A stretch of DNA of 64,000 nt. It comes from Metridium senile (Eukaryota > Cnidaria > Anthozoa > Actiniaria > Metridiidae). The notes below the pieces were generated by a model. That model saw nothing but the letters and a program-made list of their open reading frames with translations, was not told the DNA's origin and did no database searches. Below, piece after piece: positions 55,201-64,000 of the stretch (positions are counted from its first letter, which is position 1; each line of letters opens with the position of its first letter). The stretch is from NCBI GenBank assembly GCA_949775045.1, contig OX459097.1, forward strand, positions 1,151,598 to 1,215,597, in the 5' to 3' direction. The position numbers were made by a program, and so were the translations under genes.

Positions 55201-56463
55201 ACCACATGGAGCATGCTTCAGCCCGGGGGGGAGGGGGTACTCCCTTAAAAAATGGATAGGGGTGCTCGACGGACCTTTTAGGGTCTCGAGCTGGCACCGT
55301 ACCTTTTAGGGTCAGTAATCAGTATCTGAGTTAATTTATGCGTACCTTTTAGGGTCATTTTCAAAACCGTCCGTCGAGCACCCCTATCCATTTTCTAAGG
55401 GAGTGCCCCCCGGGTGATACAGCTATTGATTAATCGACTCATTCGCGATCTATCCTTCCTTGCCGTCTACCTCCTCCTTTATCTGTCATCCCTCTATAGC
55501 TAGTCCCTCCTTGCTTTTCTTCCTTCAGTCTCTCCTTACTCCCCATCCCTCCTTCATGCATGCACCTATTCATTTATCATTGTTGTGTCTAGGTTTGGCT
55601 GCTGCAGTGATGTCTCTTAAACTAATGAACTCACCCAGCGAAACACAGCTTCGTATTGCCTTTGACTTGGACGCTGTGTTGTTATCTGAAGAATCGGAAC
55701 AAATCTATAAAGATCAAGGTTTGAAGGCGTTCTTGGAACACGCGGAGAAAGAGAATAAAGATACCCCCTTGAAAGAGGTTAGTTGGCTGGCTAGTTTGTG
55801 GCTTAGGGATGTTTAATGGCCTCCTACAAGGAGGACTCGAGGGGGTTTCAAAGTACGAACAATTCTAGAGAAAACCCGTCAAGCCGATTAATTTTCAATT
55901 TTTTTGAGATCCTTATTATTTCCTTATTATCTTCTTTTGTATGTTCATTTAACAGTAGTTTCATGCAGTCTTAGAAAATTAAACAAGAGGTAAACATACG
56001 TACTTGTATAATTGTAAGCTCCGACGGTCTGGAGCAATTATGCCTCAATTCCTCCCTCGCTTTCAGCTCATGTTGCTTTTTTACATTAAATCGTGTTTTA
56101 AAATTCCCATCGTACAGTTATCAGAGTGTAAACCACGGCTGAGCTATAGTTATTTGTTAACTAAAATGTCTCGCCAAACAACAAACCACCAAAATTCTCT
56201 GCATGTTTCAGGGGCCGTTGAAACCTTTCGGTCCTTTCGCCGAAGCCATTGGACGAATGCAGAAAAAATTCGATCGATCCACGAAAGAATCTTGTCCAAT
56301 CAGAACGTACATAGTAACACGTAGTACCGTTGTTGGTCAACGCGCTATTCTTATGTTACGTAGTTGGGGTTTGGAAATCGACGAGTATTTTTCCATGGAC
56401 GATGCACCAAAGAGCCAAATCTTGGAGGCAATAAATCCTCATATATTATTTGTGACTTATTGA
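49286..56463 (+). CDS. NT5C1A: Cytosolic 5'-nucleotidase I, type I paralogue (gene 3), C-terminally shortened
   Basis: This is the second-block partner of gene 1. Inferred exons are 49,286-49,291, 53,414-53,584, 53,847-53,976, 55,033-55,161, 55,593-55,777 and 56,212-56,463, with the same phases and 290 codons. Residue changes from gene 1 are few (for example VEQGLENY for VKQGLENY, LSEESE for FSEESE after DAVL). It keeps FDLDAVLL and CPIRTYIVT and ends with the same LFVTY, so loss of the C-terminal acidic motif predates the block duplication. Splice donor 2 is GTTAAT, weakened by a 3-bp insertion relative to the GTTAGT of the other copies. Intron 2 lacks the 625-bp MITE of gene 1. Intron 4 has gained a G-rich foldback. 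All six exons stay open, which argues for retained coding function. Confidence 0.85.
51558..51905. repeat. Degenerate CCGCATTACCGCA repeat in intron 1 of gene 3
   Basis: It matches 33,000-33,290 and continues further (CAATACCGCAATACCGCAAA). About 540 bp after the shared part, up to about 52,430, are missing from gene 1. Confidence 0.6.
52495..52596. mobile_element. Palindromic MITE in intron 1 of gene 3
   Basis: Same element as 33,361-33,461. Confidence 0.65.
55221..55415. mobile_element. G-rich foldback in intron 4 of gene 3, absent from gene 1
   Basis: CCCGGGGGGGAGGGGGTACT and its near-complement bound it. ATGGATAGGGGTGCTCGACGG is mirrored and ACCTTTTAGGGTC occurs three times. In gene 1 (about 36,720-36,740) and gene 2 the site reads straight through, with about 9 bp that are missing here; no target duplication is visible. 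Confidence 0.85.
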
Positions 56464-56551
56464 TGACGTGTTGACAAGATCCAATATGGCGACCGTCAAA
56501 CGCAATTTCTTTTAATGATTTTTCAATTTCATCCATTTTCAAGTAAAACTT

Positions 56552-56557
56552 AATAAA
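56552..56557 (+). terminator. Poly(A) signal AATAAA of gene 3
   Basis: Same position relative to the stop codon as in gene 1. Confidence 0.45.
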
Positions 56558-56752
56558 TGACGCGAATAATGTTACACATTATAAATAAATGAGATTCAAA
56601 TTGAAAATTATCAAACATGCAGCGAATGCAAATGAAGAGGATATGGTTTAAAATGGAGCTTTGAAAAATGATTTGTTAAAATAATGACATATATTGAATG
56701 CCCTTTTCACACAAGTACGGACACATCATCTCGACACGCCCACAAACTTTCA

Positions 56753-56855
56753 TCGTCCCCAGGTTCTCCCTTCTCGTTTTTTTTCCAAAATGGCGGAACC
56801 CTTCTAGCGCCGCCATTTTGAAGAAAAAAATACGAGAAGGGAGAACCTGGGGACG
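56753..56855. mobile_element. Palindromic MITE downstream of gene 3
   Basis: Second-block copy of the insert at 38,065-38,171, with the central A/T run shortened. Confidence 0.85.
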
Positions 56856-57228
56856 AGGTTGAATTCATCCAAACCATACGAGTTTTTCGTCTCAAATTGT
56901 GTTCGTCCCGTATTCACACCAGACGACTTGACCGTCATGAGATGAGTTGACCGTCTTCTAGTTTGGAAACGGCTAATAATTCGCTTGTATTTTTATCAAT
57001 CAAACGATAAACAATGACCATATTGTACTCTTTTAATATTTGATAATTATATATAATACAAAAGACAATTTAAAATATTCAATTCTATACAAAACCATTC
57101 ATTATCAAAGAAGATTATTTTATCAACTTGCTAGCACCAGTGCAGATAATGAAACGCATATCAATATTAGTATTCATTGATGAAATGATATGCTTTGTGA
57201 CTTTCCTATCTATAGTTTGTGAAGTTAA

Positions 57229-57652
57229 AGTGCACCTGACGCCATTCATGATATTTTGCAAATCTGTTGTACATGAGGTGTATAATAAGTGTACTTAATA
57301 TTTCTTGATGTCGACCTCTCCTTTTTGAGATATGAACATTTGAAATCTGAAAATGCAAATGAGGTGACGCCATCCCAGGAATTTGTCAAAGTTTTGTTTC
57401 AAAGCTGACAGCAAGCTTGTTTTTGTAAAGTAGTAAAAATGTTAATGGTAGTGTGAATATTAGTAATACAGATATTGAGCTTTAAAAAATTGCTATAATT
57501 ATTTCCAGAGAACGTTTGTATATTTAATGAGGCCTGGGATGACGTCACTTTATTTGCATTTTCAGATTTCAAATGTTTACATCTCAGAAAGGAGAGGTCG
57601 ACATTCATGTACAACAGATTGGCAAAATATCATGAAAGGCGTCAGGTGCACT
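57229..57652. mobile_element. TTAA-flanked palindromic MITE, both ends present
   Basis: AGTGCACCTGACGCC at the left and GGCGTCAGGTGCACT at the right are flanked by TTAA (57,225-57,228 and 57,653-57,656). Relative to the first block about 30 bp near the right arm are deleted. Confidence 0.85.
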
Positions 57653-57914
57653 TTAAACTGAGGCACAAGTAAAAACACGAGTAAGAAACACGTACAACTA
57701 GCCTAATTGCTTTGTTCATCTTTTAGTCATCGTTTTAATAATAAAAATAGAATTATTAGCCATTAGCCTGCGATGGTTTGGAAATTTACTGCGCAAAGGC
57801 CGACATACGAAAACAAGTCCGTATACAATGTAGGCCAGCAGTTTATATTTAGACAAGATTCCCGCTTGTCTTATAAAATGACCACCTTTATATAACGACC
57901 ACCTCTAGACAATA

Positions 57915-59356
57915 GAAGGATTTCACATAAGCGTTTTTAAGATGCGAATATGTTTTGTCGAGTATTTAACATGCAAATGAGTTGTCACCTTAGATGAGTT
58001 GTCACCTTGCAAAACAAGGCATTTTCATTTTCAAAACTCATTTGCATGTTAAATACTCGACAAAACAGCAGAGGGGCGTTTGGTATGAGCATGCACGACT
58101 TTGTCAACCTAGTCCGATAACCATCAAAGATGGGTAATGTTTACGTTTTTGAATGTCGTTTATCGTCGTTGTTTTCTTGCTTGGATACCCGTAAATTACC
58201 ATTAAAAGCTTTTTTGGTCCTTCTTCGACATGGAGAATGTGTTGGTGTGCCAATTAGATGTCAAGAAAACGAGATATATTGTTATATGTAACGCGAATAA
58301 ACGCCTTTAACTACACAACATGACCGCTAACTCAGTGGATAAACAAAGACTTCGTGGTCATTTTTCTTTGGCTCAGTGGATACTGTGACTCTGGATATTT
58401 AAACTAAGGTTAATGCTTATGAGTAAAAGAAAACTAAAATAGGCACCGTTCCAATCGCTTCAGTTCTTTCTACGGAAATTTCGTATGAAATCGCAGTCCC
58501 GTACAAAAAACTGCTAAAATGTTACTATTTCATAATCATTTATCTCAAAATCTAAACTAACTTCCAAAACTTTTATTGCAAAAATGCTTTGACCATTTTT
58601 CATTGAAAGATAATTTCACAATCTTGATTTTATAAAAAATGGGGAAATGTTATATTTTTGAAAATATTCATCGGTATACCACAGCCATCAGTATTTAACT
58701 GCAATGTTCTTCCTCTTATTTTTCAAAATGAATCAATGACTTTCCTCGTTCTTTGCCTAAATAAGTTTAACTAAAGTGTTAAAAATTATGTAGCAAAGAA
58801 TGTGGTGAGATCGGTAAACGATTTATTCATTTTTTATTGAGTTGATTCTGGAACACATTATGCACTCATTCACTTCCCAATTTCATGATGATTTTTATTT
58901 TTTTTGGCCAACTTCCAAAAATTTTATTTCAGAAAACATCAATCAGTTGACTGTTCTTTCATGCCATACTATTGATTTTAGTGGCAAAAATGGGGAAATG
59001 AGTCAAAATAACGATTTTGTTATTGTATTACAGCGCCTTTCGTAATATTACGTGACATCCGTGATGAGTACGCCGTGACACTGTAATTAGTTGGTATTGT
59101 GAACAATGCCTTTTGCACCTTAAACAATGGCTGCCTAATTATCAATGCGACGAGAAATGTTTTTCTGAAATTGTATATATTACCTAACACTTATTGACCA
59201 ATGAAGTTAAGAAAATCAAATTAAACACTCTAGCGATTAGCAATTGCGGTCATGCAAATTTTTAATAGTTCAGCGGTCTAGCGCATGCTCGTACAAAACT
59301 CCCCTCTGCTCGACAAAACATATTTGCATGTTAAAAACGCTCATGTGAAATCGTTC
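57915..59356. mobile_element. 1.44-kb TIR element with TA duplication, second copy
   Basis: Block-duplicated copy of 39,237-40,673 with the same ends and TA flanks. Confidence 0.7.
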
Positions 59357-59692
59357 TAATAACTACCTTGTCGTTGTGTTAAGTTATGACTGTGCAAGTT
59401 TATCACAAAGGCGGACACATTACTCCGAGAGTGTTAATATCGGGAGGGAGTGAGGCGGGATATTTTTGTGTTTGTGTTGGCCCCTTCGATTTGTAGAATT
59501 TCTCACATGACCTATTTCCTTCTTCAGATTTCTCAGTATAAACTCTCTTTACATCAATTTTCTCGGCCCCCTTGTGATGACCGCAAGTGTCCCCTCCCCA
59601 AATCCCGACCGTAAACGAACAGTGTGACATTAAAGGCCTCCTGCGTGACATTGATGACGTGACCAAAATAGCATAAATATTTTTCAACTTCC

Positions 59693-59839
59693 ATAGAGTA
59701 CAAACACTAAAAGTGTGCAATACTTTGTACTATTTACCACTAAATAGTGTTGATTAAACAATAGAGAACAAAAGAATTTGCATAATTTAGCAGTATTTAG
59801 TGGTATTTATGTTGCACACTTTTAGTGTTTGTACTCTAT
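59693..59839. mobile_element. 147-bp MITE, second copy
   Basis: Copy of 41,010-41,156. Confidence 0.85.
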
Positions 59840-59966
59840 ATACAAACTTTCCAAGTGTGTTAATTTTCTGGACGATAAATTATTTACTCAAAATTCACCC
59901 AATGAGAAGGCTGAGTTGAAGTCGAGTTGGAATTCAAATCTTCCGATGGTAACGTATCGGTATCGA

Positions 59967-60509
59967 TTAGTGATACTGTAGTTTGATTGGAGGATGCATA
60001 TTATTTTGTTTGTTCGTAAGCTCTAACGAATTCGATAACTCTTCGTTAGGTAGTGTTGAGTTTTCGGAAACACTCAAAGTACTGTGATTTACCGTCGTAT
60101 TACCGTCGAGTAACGTCGTAGAGTCTTCGGCATTCTTCTGAGCTGATAAGGATATTTCTGAATTAATTTGTGAAATATGATTCTGCCATTCAGGGAAAAA
60201 CATCTGGCAATCAGGTCCTAATGAGTCAATGATATCTTTCTGTAAGTCAATAGGTATTTGTTTTAATGGCGTTAACAAGCATTCTGAAGGAGAATTTGAT
60301 CCCGCGGAATTTAACGATGACGTAGAAGCCTTTTTCTTGATAGAAGGTCTCGGTGGTACGACCGGTCGGTTTAGGTTTGACGTCCGTCGAAGAGGATGAG
60401 GTTTTGTTGGCTGTGTATTAGATCGTTTAGTAGAATTGGTAGCGTCCTCGATGGTGTCGTCTTTACGAGCCTCGGAAAGATCCAGCAATGTATCACGTTT
60501 GGCATCCTT
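59967..60509 (-). CDS. Candidate 3'-terminal exon, second copy
   Basis: Encodes the same 180 residues as 41,284-41,826, with the same acceptor-like TTTCCCTAG and the same upstream in-frame stop. It keeps PVVPPRPS and the Lys-rich and Asn/Ser/Thr-rich parts. No upstream exon was found within the window. With near-identical flanks, the identity may simply reflect the recent duplication. Confidence 0.4.
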   Translation of the reverse strand, partial: KDAKRDTLLDLSEARKDDTIEDATNSTKRSNTQPTKPHPLRRTSNLNRPVVPPRPSIKKKASTSSLNSAGSNSPSECLLTPLKQIPIDLQKDIIDSLGPDCQMFFPEWQNHISQINSEISLSAQKNAEDSTTLLDGNTTVNHSTLSVSENSTLPNEELSNSLELTNKQNNMHPPIKLQYH

Positions 60510-60569
60510 CTAGGGAAATACAGAAAACTGAATTGATAATATATAAGCAAGCTTGTAAAAAAACAAAAT

Positions 60570-60830
60570 GTTATCAATCATTCATTAATCAATCATTCAA
60601 CCAACCATTCAATCATTCATTCATTCAACCAACCATTCATTTATCCATTCATTCATTGAATCATTCATTTATCCATTCATTCATTCATTTATCCATTCAA
60701 TCATTCATTTATCCATTCATTCATTCATTCAACTATTCATTTAATCATTTATTTATTCATTCATCCACCCGATTATTCATTCATCCATTAGTTCAATTAA
60801 CCATTCATTCAACTATTCACTTAATCAAAT
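60570..60830. repeat. Degenerate ATTC/ATTCA repeat, second copy
   Basis: Counterpart of 41,882-42,135, with one extra set of units. Confidence 0.85.
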
Positions 60831-61129
60831 AAAAATACGAGTAGAAACACATACAACTAGCCAAGGAGTTGCTTCATCCATCATTTTAATAGTTATCTTA
60901 TTAATTAATATTTTTTTTAAATAAAACCACAGGCGATAAATAATGACCGGTCTCACAGTTCCCTGCGCCATCTTGAAAGGTAGACGGGCCTTTGCATTGA
61001 AGCGAGGCGAAGCTATTTCTTATCAAAGGAAAGACAATAACTTAATAATCGCTCAATACTGCTCCAAATGACTTGAAACTTCACAATGAGTAACAATAAA
61101 AGTGAGATTAAACATATTTTGTATATAGA

Positions 61130-61453
61130 CGGCTTATATGAGAGCACAGATAGATAGATAGATAGATTGGGCTACCTGTGTTCATACTGGCAGTTTTGAT
61201 GTGACACTAAATATGATTTGCATACAATAGAGTCGTCCCCTCCCTCCTGATACATAGACAGTGTTTTGCGTGGGTCCTGTCAGCCAGAAACTGGCGACGT
61301 CATTCTTATTTTTCCATAACCGACACTAAGAGCGCCTGCGCAGGAGGCTACGGCAGTATCAGATCACCAGTCGAAAAGAATTCTCTACCGAGAAGCGGCC
61401 AAAAACAAATCACCCAAAATCAATTCGGCGAGTGCTAGAGACTCAAAAGAAAC
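61130..61453 (+). promoter_or_regulatory. Promoter and 5' UTR of gene 4
   Basis: Matches the gene 2 promoter, with one palindrome arm only. A short GATA tetranucleotide run (ATAGATAGATAGATAG, about 61,149-61,164) has expanded relative to gene 2. Confidence 0.5.
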
Positions 61454-64000
61454 ATGCCGGTAAGAAATATCTAGAACTGTAAAATAATTGTCATCATAAT
61501 TTAGAAAGTTATATGAATATTTTCTTTTGAAGTTAAAGAAAAAATGTTTTGATTTTCTTTTGTGAAGGCCCGGGGAAATGGCTTCAAGGCCTTCAACATT
61601 TGCTTCAACCTTTGCTTCAACATCTGTTCGATTTTGTCGAATGCCAATGTTGAAGCCGTTTGCCCCGGGCCTTTAAACACTTTCAACATCGATTCAACAC
61701 GTTTCAACAATGTTTAAAGGGGGTGGTAAACGGCTTCAACATTGCCATGCAAAAAAATCGAACTGCTGTTGAAGCAAATGTTGAAGCCATTTTCCCGGGT
61801 TTGGCTGCCATTTTGTAGCAATATTTAATCCTTTTTAAAACGTACTTATTTCATTTAGTGTTTTATATTTGCTGTTTCATATAATACTATACAGGTTTGT
61901 TTTGTATTTGAATAAAGGTATTTAATTTCGGCAAAATATTTACCATTTGAACATTCAGATTTAAGAATGCTATAAATATCCGTTCTAAAGTGTGTCTAAA
62001 ATACCAGAACACGATTGAAATTTATAATCATTTTCTCTCTATGACTTTGACTGATTTTGAGTTATTTTCAGCGAATTAGGTTTTGCATGCCGTACCACGT
62101 TAGCCTGCGTAAACAGACCCTTCTGTGACGTGGCATTTAACTTTCTGTGAATTCGGGCCAAAAAATAATTTCCTTTATATACTTCACTCGCAAAGTTCTT
62201 TTGGTTAATTAGTATTCGAAAACATAATAGTTCAGTTGGAAAATTTTAAAAATTCAAATTTTCAGGAGCATTTTTATTTAACGATCGGCGAGAAAAATAG
62301 TGCATATACGAGAACGTTGCTCGAAAAATAGCCTTTTTAAAAGATGATTATATCCACTAAAAAATAAACAATTTCTCAGAATAGACAGGTGGTTTTTACT
62401 GGTTTGGTAAGGCACGCATTTTTGATAAGATGTCGCGAAATTATGCAAATTAGGCACTGCGGTCTAAACCATAACAAACATTTGCTTTTAACCATAACAA
62501 ACAATTGTTTTTGTCTCAAAACGTAGACACGTTTTTGAAATGATATATCAAAACATAAAAATTAGAGCACTAATATAGATGATATTAAATGATAAAATTG
62601 TAATGTTTAAAAACGTTTGTTGAAGCATCTTGTTGTCGAGTTGTCGAGTTGTCGAGTTGGTAGAACGGATATACACCGAATCGAAATATGGCGGCCAATT
62701 TGAATAACAATTCTTCTTGACTGCCCAGCCTCGCATACATGTGAAAAATCTATTGTTTTCCAACGTGAACACGAGGCTAGACAGTCAAGAACAATAAAAG
62801 TACGCCGTATTTCGATTCGGTCTATAGCACAGCATTACAATAGTCCAGCTAAGGGACGGACCATTAGATTTTTGATCGTGCAAGATGAAAATAAAATTCG
62901 TGCACATACTTAGAGTGGGAAAAAAATATCGTGCAAAAAAAATTGCCCAACCCCCAAGAATGTAAAATTTCTCATCTTCACAGGGGACAGACTTCAAAAA
63001 GACCATCAATATAGCTGTGTCCTCAAGAGCACTGTTCAATCTGGAAGAAGAACATCGTGTATTCGAAGAACAAGATCTTGAGGAATACATCAAGTTGCAT
63101 TTAGAGCGAGAAGACCAGCCACTTGAACATGGCTCTGCATTTCCGTTTATCAAGGTTAGTCAGGTAAAACTTATGAGTCAAGACCATTCTGGGCCAGATT
63201 TTAAAAACAAAATCAGTGGCGGTGGCATCCTGAGTCAATTCTTCACCTTTGATGTTGTGATAGCTTCCATCTTCAAAATGGGAACACGAAAAACCAGCGA
63301 AACACAATTTTGTTTTGAATGCAAACTAAGCATCAGGGGCAGATCCAGAAACTTGTCAGGGGGTGTCCCAATTGCAAATGATTTTAATAATTTTAAATGT
63401 CGCGAAATAATGTTTCAGTTGTTTGTTTATTTATTTAAGGCCCTTAAAAACGTGAATGCGGAGTTAAAAAAACTGAAATCAAAAGAGGAAACAGAGGAAA
63501 CAGAGGAAACAGAGAAAACAGAGGAAACAGAGGAAACAGAGGAAACAGAGAAAACAGAGGAAACAGAGAAAACAGAGGAAACAGAGAAAACAGAGGAAAC
63601 AGAGGAAACAGAGGAAACAGAGAAAACAGAGGAAACAGAGAAAACAGAGGAAACAGAGAAAACAGAGGAAACAGAGGAAACAGAGGAAACAGAGGAAACA
63701 GAGGAAACAGAGGAAACAGAGGAAACAGAGGAAACAGAGGAAACAGAGGAAACAGAGAAAACAGAGGAAACAGAGAAAACAGAGGAAACAGAGAAAACAG
63801 AGGAAACAGAGGAAACAGAGGAAACAGAGGAAACAGAGGAAACAGAGGAAACAGAGGAAATGTTTGCTATCACGTTAATGTCGCACAACAATGCTCAAGT
63901 TGGAATACGACTGCAGAAATCCATCGAATATCATGGTACTGATAATATCAATAATAATTATAATAATATTAATAATAATAACAATAATTAATAATAATAA
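61454..64000 (+). CDS. NT5C1A: Cytosolic 5'-nucleotidase I, type II paralogue (gene 4), cut by window end
   Basis: Second-block partner of gene 2. Visible coding exons are 61,454-61,459, 62,984-63,154 and 63,440-63,935. Introns are GT-AG with phases 0,0,1, and the window ends within intron 3. It carries [14 protein letters not shown] and [13 protein letters not shown] like gene 2. The Glu/Thr/Lys tract in exon 3 is longer: 41 nine-bp units (63,485-63,859), so residues 75-199 are repeat. Intron 2 is again 285 bp with no in-frame stop. Exons 4-6, holding the catalytic HAD motifs, lie beyond the window, so its C-terminal type is inferred from the pairing with gene 2. Confidence 0.85.
61568..61800. 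mobile_element. Palindromic MITE in intron 1 of gene 4
   Basis: Copy of 42,863-43,095 at the same offset. Confidence 0.75.
62674..62822. mobile_element. 149-bp palindromic MITE in intron 1 of gene 4
   Basis: Copy of 43,961-44,109, with TATA on both sides. Confidence 0.85.
63485..63859 (+). repeat. In-frame 9-bp coding minisatellite, 41 units (gene 4)
   Basis: GAGGAAACA/GAGAAAACA units as in gene 2, longer by 15 units (135 bp). A run of consecutive EET units near the middle and another near the end mark where the array grew. Confidence 0.97.
63936..64000. repeat. Start of AAT-rich tract in intron 3 of gene 4
   Basis: AATAATAATTATAATAAT-type sequence as in gene 2; cut by the window end. Confidence 0.85.

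Larger units (their letters stand above)
47200..64000 (+). repeat. Segmental tandem duplication, second block (incomplete)
   Basis: It matches the first block and is cut by the window end inside gene 4 intron 3. Differences are private MITEs, minisatellite lengths and a few indels. Confidence 0.9.

Noticed and set aside
60488..60832. 114-codon frame rich in Phe, Ile, His and Ser
   Set aside because: It is a translation of the ATTC repeat.

Overview
This is a eukaryotic, intron-containing, AT-rich, repeat-laden nuclear window. It is most likely from an invertebrate metazoan, and probably an anthozoan cnidarian such as a coral or sea anemone. The clues are CR1/L2-like LINEs ending in a 3' hairpin plus (ATT)n, BEL/Pao and Ty3/gypsy relics, very many palindromic MITEs, and an animal-type cytosolic 5'-nucleotidase I family with phase-conserved introns. 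The species assignment is inference. No prokaryotic, CRISPR or rRNA features were seen.

Positions 1-28,700 are a transposon graveyard. In order they hold: an inverted relic of the nucleotidase promoter (1-322); a TA-flanked MITE; a tRNA-derived SINE; a broken BEL/Pao retrotransposon on the minus strand (3.9-8.9 kb) with a LINE tail nested in it; two facing ~265-bp inverted arms (9.6 and 12.9 kb) around a 5'-truncated LINE whose reverse transcriptase frame is intact; a near-perfect foldback; a broken Ty3/gypsy element (13.7-16.0 kb); a LINE tail; a 1.85-kb TTAA-flanked DNA transposon; a 74-bp satellite; a decayed LINE (23.8-27.1 kb); and a second SINE.

Positions 28,709-64,000 are a tandem array of cytosolic 5'-nucleotidase I (NT5C1A/B-like) genes, all on the plus strand. 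The order is: a 5'-truncated last exon (28.7 kb), gene 1 (30.7-37.8 kb), gene 2 (42.7-47.4 kb), gene 3 (49.3-56.5 kb) and gene 4 (61.5 kb to beyond the window). Genes 1 and 3 are type I: 290 codons, with a C-terminus that stops just before the conserved acidic FFDDQ motif. Genes 2 and 4 are type II: a full C-terminus (seen in gene 2), plus an in-frame 9-bp minisatellite in exon 3 coding a long Glu/Thr/Lys tract (26 units in gene 2, 41 in gene 4). The I-II pair was itself duplicated as a block of about 18.5-18.8 kb, so the array alternates I-II-I-II. I place splice sites from GT/AG signals, phase continuity and agreement between the four copies.

Each duplicated block also carries a minus-strand exon-like ORF of 180 codons with no start codon (41,284 and 59,967). 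Paired empty and filled MITE sites between copies allow the duplication history to be ordered. All exon models are inferred by eye, with no transcript evidence.
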